A DNA stretch of 64,000 bases, from NCBI RefSeq assembly GCF_001423405.1, contig NZ_LMNS01000008.1:1-64000 (forward strand). The letters are read 5' to 3'. The position numbers and the translations under genes were made by a program. The stretch's first letter is position 1, and each line of letters starts with the position of its first letter. This DNA comes from Methylobacterium sp. Leaf123. Lineage in GTDB: Bacteria; Pseudomonadota; Alphaproteobacteria; Rhizobiales; Beijerinckiaceae. This document shows positions 1 through 8,863 of this stretch, piece by piece. Under the pieces are notes generated by a model. It saw only the letters and a program-made list of their open reading frames with translations. It had not been told where the DNA came from and made no database searches.

Positions 1-1
1 C

Positions 2-88
2 CCGGAGGCGACCCTCGCCTCGGCCCAGGCCTTCCTCTACGCCGCCGCCGTCATGATCCTCGTCCGAAGGCTCGGGCGAGCATCATGA
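2..88 (+). CDS. C-terminal fragment of an unidentified, probably membrane protein
   Basis: Reading from base 2 gives 28 residues that end at TGA 86-88. The fragment has a hydrophobic stretch (FLYAAAVMILV) followed by an arginine-rich tail, which is what the last transmembrane helix and cytoplasmic end of a permease or other membrane protein would look like. The gene begins left of the window, so the family cannot be named. No gene is seen between its stop and the convergent pdeM at 227. Confidence 0.35.
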   Translation, partial: PEATLASAQAFLYAAAVMILVRRLGRAS

Positions 89-226
89 CTTATCGGACGG
101 ACTCTGAGCGGATCAATGCCCTAGGATCGCGATCGCTCCGGCCTGCCGCAAGACCAAACTATCGCCCGGCTTCGGCTCGGGGAGCGATGAGCCCGTCATG
201 GCAACAAACCCGAATGGGTGTGAGAT

Positions 227-910
227 TCAATCCTTGCCCAGCATCGTCCGTCCGATCGCGAACACGCGTCCGTCGCCGAGCAAATAGGCCGTGAACCCCT
301 TCGGGAAGAGCGGCTCGAAGGCAGCGTCGCGCACGTTGAGGCCGCCGGTATAGGCGCCGAAGGCCGGCATCACGAGGCGGTGGCCGTCGCCGACGAAGCA
401 GCGGCGACGCACGGAGCGGCCGCGCATGGTGACCTTGCCGCAGGGGTGGAGATGGCCGGCGATCTCGCCCGCCTCGGCCCCCGCCAGCGGCTCGTGACGG
501 AGCGTCAGGCCGCCGAGGGAGACCGTCTCGCAGTAGCGCCCGCCGACGCCCTCGCTCACCGCCGCGTCGTGGTTGCCGGCGATCCAGACCCAGTCGCGGC
601 CCTCTTGCAGCGCGGCGATCATCGCCCGGTCGCCGGGCTCCATCCGCTCGGGGCCGCGGGCATCGTGGAAGGAATCGCCGAGCGCGACCACGCAGGCCGG
701 ATCGAGCCGCTGGATCACCTCGTGCAGGCAGGCCAGGGTCTCGCGGGTGTCGTAGGGCGGCAGGAACTGGCCGGAGCGGGCGGCGAACGACGAGCCCTTC
801 TCCAGATGGAGGTCCGACACCACCAGGGTGCGGTGTTCGGGCAGCCACAGGGCGCCGGTGCGGTCGAGGCTCAAGGCCTCGCCGGCGAGCGCAAGGTCGG
901 TGCCCTTCAC
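227..910 (-). CDS. pdeM: Ligase-associated metallophosphoesterase PdeM
   Basis: Calcineurin-like metallophosphoesterase of about 227 residues. The metal-binding blocks are in order: SDLHLEKG (D-x-H), ALGDSFHD (GD-x-x-HD), AGNHDA (GNHD) and AGHLHP (GH-x-H). Proteins of this size and motif set are the PdeM family, usually encoded with a DEXH helicase, an exonuclease and an ATP-dependent DNA ligase in a DNA-repair cluster. The helicase lies immediately upstream on the same strand with a 71-bp gap, supporting the assignment. I take GTG at 910 as start because it gives the usual short N-terminus before the first motif and has a weak AGAAG upstream. A TTG at 940 is possible. The open frame extends further upstream but would overlap the helicase. 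Confidence 0.85.
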   Translation of the reverse strand: MKGTDLALAGEALSLDRTGALWLPEHRTLVVSDLHLEKGSSFAARSGQFLPPYDTRETLACLHEVIQRLDPACVVALGDSFHDARGPERMEPGDRAMIAALQEGRDWVWIAGNHDAAVSEGVGGRYCETVSLGGLTLRHEPLAGAEAGEIAGHLHPCGKVTMRGRSVRRRCFVGDGHRLVMPAFGAYTGGLNVRDAAFEPLFPKGFTAYLLGDGRVFAIGRTMLGKD

Positions 911-981
911 GGTCTTCTCGAGTCTCTGGCCGAGTGCCAACGTCTTTGTCCCAAGCTTCGCGGAGGAGGCGGCACGCCGCG

Positions 982-3633
982 TCAGCCGAGCGCCTCTTGC
1001 AGAAGCTCGGCTTCGGCCTCGGCCAGGATCTCGTCGGCCCCCTCCCCGTAGACCCGCTCGCGCCCGATTTCGAGCATGACGGACACGGAGAGCGGCGAGA
1101 CCCGGTCGAGCGCCTTGTGGGTGATTCGCCCCCGGATACGCCTCAGCATCATGCCGAGGCGGGTCACGTCGAGGAGTCCGGTTGCCGCATCCTGTCGCGC
1201 GGCGCGCAGGAGCAAGTGGTCGGGCTGGTGGCGGCGCAGCACGTCGTAGATCAGATCGGTCGAGATCGTGACCTGCCGGCCGGTCTTCTTCTGGCCGGGA
1301 AAGCGCCGCTCGATCAGCCCGGCGATGACCGCGCATTGGCGGAAGGTGCGCTTCATCATCGCCGATTCATCGAGCCACGCTTCGAGATCGTCGCCGAGCA
1401 TGTCCTCGTCGAACAGGGCCTCCATGAAGCCGGGCGAGAGCGCGGCGCGCTCGCTCAGATCCTTCGTGCACCAGATGGCGATGCCGTAATCGTTGGCGGC
1501 AAACCCGAGCGGGCGCAGCCGGGCGCGTTCCAGGCGCCGGGTCAGCAGCATGCCGAGCGTCTGGTGGGCGAGCCGCCCCTCGAACGGGAAGGCGTTGAGG
1601 TAGTGGCGCCCGGCCCGCGCAAAGGTCTCGACCAGCAGGTCGCGCTCGCCCGGCAGCACGGAGTGGCGACGCTGCTGCGCGAGGTAATCCGCGAGCTGGC
1701 GCGGCAGGCGGTCCCATTCGAACGGGTCGGCGATGATCGCCCGCACACGGGCGGCGAGGAAGGTCGAGAGCGGGAATTTCGAGCCGGCATAGGAGGGGAT
1801 CGCCGGATCGGTGCCGGGCCCGGCCCGCGTGACGAGGCATTCATCCTCGGCCAGCCCCTCGAAACGCAGCACCTCGCCCGCGAACAGGAAGGTGTCGCCG
1901 ACGGTGAGCGTCTCCGCGAAATCCTCCTCGATCTCGCCGAGTGTCCGCCCGCCCTTCGGCAGCACGGTGCCGGGCTTGGAGCGCAGGCTGCGCGCCATCC
2001 GCACCTTGATATGCGTCGATTCGACGATGGTGCCGATATTCATCCGATATTGCTGCGCCACCCGCGCATCGCGCACCCGCCACTTGCCGTCCGGCCCGCG
2101 CAGGATCTTGGCGAAGCGCTCGTAGGCGCGCAGCGCGTAGCCGCCGGTGGCGACGTAATCGACCACCGCCTCGAAATCCTCCCAGCTCAGGGTGGCGTAG
2201 GGCGCGGCCGAGACCACCTCGTCGTAGAGTTCGAGCGGATCGAAGGCGTCGGCGCAGGCCATGCCCAGCACGTGCTGGGCGAGCACGTCGGGAGCGCCGA
2301 GGCGGGCGTCGGGTGTGTCCTGCGCGGCCTCCTCCACCGCGTCGAGGGCGGCGCGGCATTCCAGCATCTCGAAGCGGTTGCCGGGGACGAGATAGGCCTT
2401 CGAGGGTTCGTCCATCCGGTGGTTGGCCCGGCCGATCCGCTGCATGATCCGGCTCGCGCCCTTCGGCGCGCCGAGATTGACCACGAGATCGACGTCGCCC
2501 CAATCGATGCCGAGATCGAGCGTCGCGGTGCAGACGATGGCACGCAACTGCCCCGCCGCCATCGCCGCCTCGACCCGGCGGCGCTGCGTGGCGTCGAGCG
2601 AGCCGTGATGCAGGGCGATCGGCAGGGTGTCTTCGTTGAGCCGCCACAGCTCCTGGAAGGTGTACTCGGCCTGGAGCCGGGTGTTGACGAAAACGAGCAC
2701 CATGCGGTGCGCCCGGATCAGGTCGTAGATCGCCGGCATCGAGTGCCAGGCGGTGTGGCCGGCGAGCGGCAGCGTCCGGTTCACCTCCAGCATGTGCAGG
2801 TCGGGCTTGGCACCGCCCTTCACCACGACGAGCTCGGCCATCGGTGCGACGGGAATCCCTCTCCCCTCTGCGGGAGAGGGTGCCTGCGGAGCAGGCGGGT
2901 AAGGGGCTGGCTCCGCATTGTCCGGAAGCGGCGCTCCCCTCTCCCGACCCTCGCTGAAGCGAGGGCCACCCTCCCCCGCAGAGGGGGGAGGGTTTTGCGA
3001 CACGAGGTACTTCCGCAGTTCGTCGGGCTCGCGGACCGTGGCCGAGAGGCCGATGGCGCGGGCCTCCGGCGCCAGCCGCCGCACGCGGGCGAGTGCGAGG
3101 GAGAGGAGATCGCCGCGCTTCGAGGTGACGAGGGCGTGCAACTCGTCGAGCACGATCGTCTTCAGCCCGGCGAAGAAGGCTTCCGCCTCGCGATGGGCGA
3201 GCAGCAGCGAGAGCTGTTCGGGCGTCGTGAGCAGGATGTCGGGCGGGCGCTGGATCTGGCGGGCGCGCTTGTGCGCTGGGGTGTCGCCGGTGCGGGTCTC
3301 GACCGTGACCGGCAGCTGCATGCCCTCGATCGGTGCATCGAGGTTGCGGGCGATATCGACCGCGAGCGCCTTGAGTGGCGAGACGTAGAGGGTGTGCAGA
3401 CCCTTCGCCTTGCCGCCCTTACTGCCGTCCTTGCTGCCTTGCCGCTCGCTCAGCTCGACCAGGCTCGGCAGGAAGCCGGCCAGCGTCTTGCCCGCTCCCG
3501 TGGGGGCGACGAGCAGCGCCGAGCGTCCGCCCCGGACGGTGGCGAGCAGTTCGAGCTGATGCGGGCGGGGCGACCAGCCGCGGGTGGCGAACCACGCGGA
3601 GAAGCGCGGCGGGAGGTCTGGGGGCGCTGGCAC
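982..3633 (-). CDS. Ligase-associated Lhr-like DEXH-box helicase
   Basis: Superfamily 2 helicase of 883 residues resembling the ligase-associated DEXH helicases (Lhr relatives) that act with PdeM in DNA repair. Walker A APTGAGKT is at residues 43-50, motif II as LDELH at 162-166, and motif III as SATV at 197-200. The second RecA domain holds VFVNTR and the QRIGRANHR motif VI, followed by the long Lhr-type C-terminal region. Between motif III and the next domain, residues about 213-262 form a proline/glycine-rich segment encoded by a palindromic repeat (listed separately) that is absent from the expected domain plan. Homologues are usually about 820-850 residues, and the insert explains the extra length. 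The frame stays open through it, so the gene probably still works. Confidence 0.88.
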   Translation of the reverse strand: MPAPPDLPPRFSAWFATRGWSPRPHQLELLATVRGGRSALLVAPTGAGKTLAGFLPSLVELSERQGSKDGSKGGKAKGLHTLYVSPLKALAVDIARNLDAPIEGMQLPVTVETRTGDTPAHKRARQIQRPPDILLTTPEQLSLLLAHREAEAFFAGLKTIVLDELHALVTSKRGDLLSLALARVRRLAPEARAIGLSATVREPDELRKYLVSQNPPPSAGEGGPRFSEGRERGAPLPDNAEPAPYPPAPQAPSPAEGRGIPVAPMAELVVVKGGAKPDLHMLEVNRTLPLAGHTAWHSMPAIYDLIRAHRMVLVFVNTRLQAEYTFQELWRLNEDTLPIALHHGSLDATQRRRVEAAMAAGQLRAIVCTATLDLGIDWGDVDLVVNLGAPKGASRIMQRIGRANHRMDEPSKAYLVPGNRFEMLECRAALDAVEEAAQDTPDARLGAPDVLAQHVLGMACADAFDPLELYDEVVSAAPYATLSWEDFEAVVDYVATGGYALRAYERFAKILRGPDGKWRVRDARVAQQYRMNIGTIVESTHIKVRMARSLRSKPGTVLPKGGRTLGEIEEDFAETLTVGDTFLFAGEVLRFEGLAEDECLVTRAGPGTDPAIPSYAGSKFPLSTFLAARVRAIIADPFEWDRLPRQLADYLAQQRRHSVLPGERDLLVETFARAGRHYLNAFPFEGRLAHQTLGMLLTRRLERARLRPLGFAANDYGIAIWCTKDLSERAALSPGFMEALFDEDMLGDDLEAWLDESAMMKRTFRQCAVIAGLIERRFPGQKKTGRQVTISTDLIYDVLRRHQPDHLLLRAARQDAATGLLDVTRLGMMLRRIRGRITHKALDRVSPLSVSVMLEIGRERVYGEGADEILAEAEAELLQEALG
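2856..2996. repeat. Palindromic element inserted in frame within the helicase gene
   Basis: About 140 bp made of nested inverted repeats: an outer CCCTCTCCCCTCTGCGGGAG block near 2857 is mirrored by a CCCCGCAGAGGGGGGAGGG block near 2975-2993, with inner hairpins around GCCTGCGGAGCAGGC (2882-2896) and CCCTCGCTGAAGCGAGGG (2948-2965). This is the look of intergenic REP-like repeats in GC-rich alphaproteobacteria, but here it lies inside an open reading frame and is translated as about 50 low-complexity residues. Confidence 0.75.
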
Positions 3634-3672
3634 CCGGCTCAGGTAGGACTTGAGTGGCGCAGCGTCACCGCG

Positions 3673-4623
3673 TCACGCCAGCGCCATCAGGAAGCGGTCG
3701 ATCAGCTCCAGCGCCCGCTCGGTCAGCGCGCCGGGGTAGCGCACGAAGACGTGGCAACCGCCGGCATAGACCGCGGTGTGGCCGCCATTGTTGGCCGCCG
3801 CCCAGCGGGCCGACATGTAGAGCGTGTCGTCGAGCAGCGGATCGGCGGTGCCGACCGTGAACAGGGCCGGCGGCAGGCCCTTCAGGTCGGCGTAGAGCGG
3901 CGAGACGTCGGGCCGGCGCCGGTCGATGCCCTCGCGCACGTAGCCGTCGGCGAAGCACTTGAGGTCGGTGGTGTTGATGACGAGGCGTTCCTCGCCCCAG
4001 AGCCGTACGCTCGGGGTCAGGCCGAGATCGTAGAAGCCGGCATTGAGGTTGGCGCCGCGGAAGGCGCGGGGCAGGTTGTGCCGGTCGCGCAGGCGCAGCA
4101 GCGTCATCACCGCGAGATGCGCGCCGACGGATTCGCCGCCGATGGTCAGCGCATGAATGCCGAGTTCCGCCTTGCCGGGGCCGGCGAGCCAGAGGGCGGC
4201 GGCCTCGCAATCCTCGAGGGCGGCGGGATAGGGATGCTCCGGCGCCAGCCGGTACTCGACCGAGAGGCAGACGAAGCTGCAGGTATCGGCGATGCGCTCG
4301 AGCCAGGGATCCTGCTCGTCGGCCGCGCCCCAGACCCAGCCGCCGCGGTGGATGTGTAGGTAGGCGCCCCGCGCCTTCCCCTGCGGGCGGATCACCCGCA
4401 GCGCCAGCGGGCCGGCGGGCCCCTCGATGGTCAGGGTCTCGGCGCGCGGGCTGCGCGGCATGGCGGGAGAGGCCTGCGTGCCCGCCCGGCGGCGCGCCCG
4501 CACCTCCTCGATCGGCAGCGACCAGGGGTCGGCTTGCGCGGCGTGCGCAGCCACGATCTCGGCATTGAGCGCCTTCGTCTCGGCATCAATGGTCGCCGGG
4601 TCGAACAGAGCGTGGTCGATCAT
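3673..4623 (-). CDS. HSL-family alpha/beta hydrolase (carboxylesterase)
   Basis: Alpha/beta-hydrolase fold-3 enzyme of about 316 residues, expected to hydrolyse short-chain esters in the cytoplasm. The oxyanion-hole motif appears as HRGGW in IHRGGWVWG, the hormone-sensitive-lipase pattern. The nucleophile is the Ser of GGESVGAH (G-x-S-x-G). The acid is probably Asp in VGTADPLLDD, and the base His in GGCHVFV. ATG 4623 is chosen over the in-frame TTG at 4635 because AAGG precedes the ATG. It is 39 bp downstream of the helicase start on the same strand, but no functional link is evident. The physiological substrate cannot be read from the sequence. Confidence 0.82.
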   Translation of the reverse strand: MIDHALFDPATIDAETKALNAEIVAAHAAQADPWSLPIEEVRARRRAGTQASPAMPRSPRAETLTIEGPAGPLALRVIRPQGKARGAYLHIHRGGWVWGAADEQDPWLERIADTCSFVCLSVEYRLAPEHPYPAALEDCEAAALWLAGPGKAELGIHALTIGGESVGAHLAVMTLLRLRDRHNLPRAFRGANLNAGFYDLGLTPSVRLWGEERLVINTTDLKCFADGYVREGIDRRRPDVSPLYADLKGLPPALFTVGTADPLLDDTLYMSARWAAANNGGHTAVYAGGCHVFVRYPGALTERALELIDRFLMALA

Positions 4624-4830
4624 GGCCTTAATCAAGTCGCGCTGTGTGGGGTCATCGGGAGTCGGCAGGGCCGGATGCAGCCTGCCATCTTGAGCGGAAC
4701 GTTCGAGGATGCCATCTGGCTGCTACCTCGAATGCGTCGAATGATGCTGCGGCGTCCCGGTTTCGCAGAAGTGTGGCGAAGCAGCAACGCCGTTGCGAGG
4801 GTGCCACGGCCCATCAAGGATATCGGCAGA

Positions 4831-5199
4831 ATGACCGGCGATCACGACACGCGGCGCCGCGCCCCGCTCGACTCCGGCGCCTACCCGGCCGATCCGCGCA
4901 TCGATCCACGCTATGGCGCGCCCCGCCGCCGCTCCGGCCTCGACCGCTTCCTCGGCGGCTCGCCCGCGGCGGTGTTCGTGAAGCTGCTGTTCCTGTCCGT
5001 GCTCGTCGGCGCGGTGATGGCGATGTTCGGCCTGACGCCGGGCCTGCTGTTCTGGCAGCTCTACGACTTCACCCGGTCGCTGATCGATCTCGGGCTCGAC
5101 ACGTTCCACGATTTCGGCCGCTGGATCCTCGCGGGCGCGGTGGTGGTGGTGCCGATCTGGTTGATCGCCCGCCTGCTCACCGTCTCGCGGGACCGGTGA
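4831..5199 (+). CDS. Small membrane protein, DUF6460-like
   Basis: A 122-residue protein with a polar, arginine/proline-rich N-terminal third followed by two hydrophobic helices (AAVFVKLLFLSVLVGAVMAM and WILAGAVVVVPIWLIARLL). The arrangement matches my recollection of the alphaproteobacterial DUF6460 family, whose function is unknown. ATG 4831 was chosen because it begins the hydrophilic segment. The frame is open further upstream, but that part has no protein-like features. It is transcribed divergently from the esterase and precedes glcF by 156 bp. Confidence 0.6.
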   Translation: MTGDHDTRRRAPLDSGAYPADPRIDPRYGAPRRRSGLDRFLGGSPAAVFVKLLFLSVLVGAVMAMFGLTPGLLFWQLYDFTRSLIDLGLDTFHDFGRWILAGAVVVVPIWLIARLLTVSRDR

Positions 5200-5355
5200 T
5201 GCCAACTCGCAGCGTCGATCCCTCCGAATCGACGCATCGGCCATCATCGTGAGGGCGTGCGACACAGCAACAGCTTAGAACTGTTCCGATTGCCTCGCCC
5301 GCGCGAACGGTTCTAAGACTCGCAGGAGAAGTAAGAAACCGCATCGAGGCGTGTC

Positions 5356-6753
5356 GTGCAGACCAATTTCGCCCCCGAGCAGCTCGCCGACCCCGCCATG
5401 GCGGCCTCGGAGAAGATCCTGCGCACCTGTGTGCATTGCGGATTCTGCACCGCGACCTGCCCGACCTATCTCCTGCTCGGTGACGAACTCGATTCACCGC
5501 GCGGACGCATCTACCTCATCAAGGACATGCTGGAGGGCGGCAAGCCGGCGAGCCGCGAAGTGGTCAAGCATGTCGACCGCTGCCTCTCCTGCCTGTCCTG
5601 CATGACGACCTGCCCGTCGGGGGTGCATTACATGCACCTCGTCGATCACGCCCGCACCCATATCGAGAAGACCTACGCGCGCCCGCTCTCCGACCGGCTC
5701 CTGCGCGCGGTGCTGGCCCTGGTCCTGCCCTATCCGAACCGGTTCCGGATGGCGCTGCTCGCGGCCAAGATGGGGGCGCCGTTCCGGCCGCTGGTCGCCC
5801 GTTTGCCGCGGGTCGGCAACCGGCTCGCGGCGATGCTCGACCTCGCCCCCGCGCAACTGCCGAACCGCAACCGCACCGACCGCCCCGGCACCTTCCCCGC
5901 CGATCCCTCGGCGCAGGAGATCAGCGACCTTTTCCAGACCGGTGAGGACAAGGCGCCGGCCCAGCGCCGCGGCCGGGTCGCGCTGCTGCGCGGCTGCGCC
6001 CAGAGCGTGCTGCGGCCGGATTTCAACGAGGCGGCGATCCGTCTGCTCAACCGCCACGGGGTCGAGGTGGTCCTGCCCAAGGGCGAGGGCTGCTGCGGCG
6101 CACTGACCCATCACATGGGCAAGGAGGCGAACGCCCACGGCCATGCCAAGCGCACGATCGACGCCTGGATCGCCGAGATGGACGGGCCCGGCCTCGACGC
6201 CATCGTCGTCACCGCCTCGGGCTGCGGCACGACGATCAAGGATTACGGTTTCATGTTCCGCGACGACCCGGCCTATGCCGAGAAGGCCGCGCGGGTCTCG
6301 GGCATCGCGCGGGACGTGACGGAGTACATGGCCGAGATCGGCCTGCTGCCGCCGGTGGAGGACACCGACCTCGTGGTCGCCTACCACTCCGCCTGCTCGA
6401 TGCAGCACGGGCAGGCCATTCGCACCGAGCCGAAAAACCTCCTGAAGAAGGCCGGCTTCACGGTGAAGGATGTGCCCGAAGGTCACATCTGCTGCGGCTC
6501 GGCCGGCACCTACAACATTCTCCAGCCGGAGATCGCCGCCCGCCTGCGGGATCGCAAGGTCGCCAATATCGAGCGCGTCCGGCCCGACATCATCGCCACC
6601 GGCAATATCGGCTGCGCCACCCAGATCGGGAAAGGCACCGATGTTCCGATCCTGCACACGGTCGAGCTGCTCGACTGGGCGACCGGCGGACCGCGGCCGG
6701 AGGCGCTGGCGCATCTAACGGTTCGGCCGGCGCCCGTCCCGGCGCATGCCTAA
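5356..6753 (+). CDS. glcF: Glycolate oxidase iron-sulfur subunit GlcF
   Basis: Two 4Fe-4S clusters are indicated by CVHCGFCTATCP (near residue 25) and CLSCLSCMTTCP (near residue 77), followed by two CCG domains (EGCCGALTHH and HICCGSAGT) typical of GlcF and heterodisulfide-reductase-type subunits. GlcF passes electrons from the flavin subunits GlcD/GlcE during glycolate oxidation to glyoxylate, a link to photorespiratory-type and serine-cycle glyoxylate metabolism. GTG 5356 is used as start because it gives the family N-terminus (V/M)QTNF. At 465 residues it is slightly longer than the usual 410-440. glcD and glcE are not in the window. Confidence 0.92.
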   Translation: MQTNFAPEQLADPAMAASEKILRTCVHCGFCTATCPTYLLLGDELDSPRGRIYLIKDMLEGGKPASREVVKHVDRCLSCLSCMTTCPSGVHYMHLVDHARTHIEKTYARPLSDRLLRAVLALVLPYPNRFRMALLAAKMGAPFRPLVARLPRVGNRLAAMLDLAPAQLPNRNRTDRPGTFPADPSAQEISDLFQTGEDKAPAQRRGRVALLRGCAQSVLRPDFNEAAIRLLNRHGVEVVLPKGEGCCGALTHHMGKEANAHGHAKRTIDAWIAEMDGPGLDAIVVTASGCGTTIKDYGFMFRDDPAYAEKAARVSGIARDVTEYMAEIGLLPPVEDTDLVVAYHSACSMQHGQAIRTEPKNLLKKAGFTVKDVPEGHICCGSAGTYNILQPEIAARLRDRKVANIERVRPDIIATGNIGCATQIGKGTDVPILHTVELLDWATGGPRPEALAHLTVRPAPVPAHA

Positions 6754-7017
6754 GGCCAAGCTTCACTGACGCGGCCGCTATCGGTCTTCAATATGCGCGG
6801 CGGATACGCGCCACTTGAGATCAGAGGGAGACCAGAGCGACCGCTTGAAGCAGTCACTTTGGGTGCAATCGGCGTCGAGTTGGGATCAGCGCGGCTTTGT
6901 ATATGGCCAAGATTGATCGTCCCGCTCTGCACAATTACGAGTCGTTCCTTCCTTGACCTCGCTGCAGGTGCGAATTAGGCCCGCAACCAGTGTCGGCCCG
7001 AGATCGTTTGCAGGCTT

Positions 7018-7404
7018 ATGACAGAGAACCCCACAGAGTCGCCCGTCGTCCTCCTCGTCGAAGATGACGGTCTGCTGCTGATGGAAGCGTCCGATACGCT
7101 GGCGGAGGCCGGGTTCGACGTGCTCGAAGCGCACCATGCCGACAAGGCGCTCGACCTGTTGGAAGGCCGGCCCGATGTCGGGATCGTGATGACCGATGTC
7201 GACATGCCGATGGGCTCGATGGACGGCTTCGCCCTGGCCCGCCTCGTCGCCCACCGCTGGCCGGAAATCCCGGTGCTGATCGTTTCCGGCATGGGCACGC
7301 CCGGCCCCGGCGACATGCCGGACGGTGCCCGCTTCATCCCCAAGCCCTACGCGCCGACCATGCTGGTGCGCACGCTCAAGGCCTGCCTCGGGCGCGCCGC
7401 CTGA
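7018..7404 (+). CDS. Single-domain response regulator (CheY-like receiver)
   Basis: A 128-residue stand-alone receiver domain. The acidic pocket is VLLVEDDG near residue 15, the phospho-acceptor Asp is in MTDVDMPMG near residue 61, the conserved Ser is in VLIVSGMG and the Lys in FIPKPYAP. There is no output domain, so it should act by protein-protein contact, like CheY or the PAS-kinase-linked receivers common in Rhizobiales. The variant VDMPMGSMDG loop is typical of the single receivers found with hybrid kinases in this group. No cognate kinase is adjacent. The 264-bp gap after glcF holds no recognisable gene. Confidence 0.88.
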   Translation: MTENPTESPVVLLVEDDGLLLMEASDTLAEAGFDVLEAHHADKALDLLEGRPDVGIVMTDVDMPMGSMDGFALARLVAHRWPEIPVLIVSGMGTPGPGDMPDGARFIPKPYAPTMLVRTLKACLGRAA

Positions 7405-7548
7405 GCGCCGCCCGCAGACGTTGCGCGCATGGCCGATGCGCGCGGGAGCCAATCGCGGGTTTCGCCGCGCATCGTTTCGCGTCAGAAGGCACATGAGAGT
7501 GGCGCGCCGCCCCGCGCGCCGACAGACCGATCAGTTCAGGTCCCCGCC

Positions 7549-8856
7549 ATGACCGCCGAGCCAAAAACCCTCCGCTTCGCCACCCAGGCGGTCCATGCGG
7601 GCGCCGCGCCCGATCCCGCCACCGGTGCGCGGGTGCAGCCGATCTATTTCACCAACGGCTTCGTCTTCGACTCTACGGAGCAGGCCGCCGACATCTTCGC
7701 GATGCGCAAGACCGGCTTCTCCTACTCGCGCGGCTCGAACCCGACGGTCGCCGCGCTGGAGCGCCGGGTCGCCGCGCTGGAGGGCGCCAAGGCGGCGGTC
7801 GCGGTCTCGTCCGGGCAATCGGCGGTGCTGCTGGTGATGATGACGCTGATGCAGACGGGCGATGCCTACGTCGCCTCGCCGCGCCTGTTCGGCGGCTCGC
7901 TCGGCCTGATGCGCCGCCTCGAAGGCCGCTACGACCTGACCCCGCACTTCGCCGCGGACCTGACGCCGGAGGCGTTCGAGGCCGCGATCACGCCGCAGAC
8001 CAAGGCGATCATCTGCGAGTCGATCGTCAACCCTTGCGCCACCGTCATGGACATCGAGGGCATCGCGGCAGTCGCCAAGCGCCACGGCCTGCCGCTCGTC
8101 ATCGACAACACCCTCGCCTCCCCCGCCCTGATCCGCCCGATCGAGTACGGCGCCGACATCGTCGTCCACTCGACCTCGAAGTTCCTCGGCGGTTCGGGCC
8201 AGGTGATCGGCGGCATGATCTGCGACGCCGGCACCTTCGACTGGAAGGCGCAGGGCTCGCGCTACAACCTCATCAACGATCCCTGGCCGGACTATGACGG
8301 CCTGATCGTCAGCGATCGCTTCCCCGAGATCAGCTTCGCCGTGGCTTGCCGCCTGTTCGGCCTGCGCGATCTCGGCCCCGGCCTCTCGCCGATGAACGCC
8401 TTCCTGACGCTCACCGGCATCGAGACGCTGCCGCTGCGGATGGCGCGCCACTGCTCGAACGCCAAGACGATCGCGGCCTACCTCAAGGACCATCCGGCCG
8501 TGGAGTGGGTGAGCTATCCCGCGCTCCCCGGCCAGAAGGGCGAGGCGTTGGCCAACCGCTACGTGTTGCAGGGGCCGGGCTCGATCTTCACCTTCGCCCT
8601 GAAGGGCGGCGAGCCGGCGGCCCTGCAGTTCATTGCGAACCTGGAACTGGTCTCGCACCTCGTGAATATCGGCGAGATCAAGTCGCTGGTGATCCACCCG
8701 GCCACCACGACCCATCGCCAGCTCCGCCCCGAGGAGCGCGCGGCGGCCTGCGTCGGCCCCGAGACCGTGCGTCTCTCGATCGGCCTGGAGGATCCCGAAG
8801 ATCTCATCGCCGATATCGAGCAAGCGCTGGCCAAGGTCGGCGCACAGATCGGCTGA
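7549..8856 (+). CDS. metZ: O-succinylhomoserine sulfhydrylase MetZ
   Basis: A 435-residue Cys/Met-metabolism PLP enzyme that makes homocysteine from O-succinyl- (or O-acetyl-) homoserine and sulfide. The PLP lysine is K211 in VHSTSKFLGG. Other family marks are YSRGSNPT, the SSGQSA phosphate-binding segment and FGGS. The C-terminus has the IHPATTTHRQL and VRLSIGLEDPEDL blocks. ATG 7549 matches the family start MTAEPKTLRFATQAVHAG; an in-frame ATG at 7429 would add 40 residues without similarity to the fold. I looked for a SAM-II riboswitch in 7405-7548 and could not make one out. The downstream L,D-transpeptidase starts 7 bp after the stop. Confidence 0.92.
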   Translation: MTAEPKTLRFATQAVHAGAAPDPATGARVQPIYFTNGFVFDSTEQAADIFAMRKTGFSYSRGSNPTVAALERRVAALEGAKAAVAVSSGQSAVLLVMMTLMQTGDAYVASPRLFGGSLGLMRRLEGRYDLTPHFAADLTPEAFEAAITPQTKAIICESIVNPCATVMDIEGIAAVAKRHGLPLVIDNTLASPALIRPIEYGADIVVHSTSKFLGGSGQVIGGMICDAGTFDWKAQGSRYNLINDPWPDYDGLIVSDRFPEISFAVACRLFGLRDLGPGLSPMNAFLTLTGIETLPLRMARHCSNAKTIAAYLKDHPAVEWVSYPALPGQKGEALANRYVLQGPGSIFTFALKGGEPAALQFIANLELVSHLVNIGEIKSLVIHPATTTHRQLRPEERAAACVGPETVRLSIGLEDPEDLIADIEQALAKVGAQIG

Positions 8857-8863
8857 GGCCGCG

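Noticed and set aside
934..4359. A very long open frame on the plus strand (over 1,100 codons) opposite pdeM, the helicase and the esterase
   Set aside because: It is the antisense shadow of well-supported GC-rich genes, with a composition rich in Arg, Gly, His and Asp and no domain. Similar long antisense frames at 19749-22268, 26574-28472 and 61738-63804 were rejected for the same reason.
7405..7548. Possible SAM-II-type riboswitch ahead of metZ
   Set aside because: MetZ genes of alphaproteobacteria can carry one, but I could not find the conserved pseudoknot strands in this 144-bp leader. A covariance-model search would decide.
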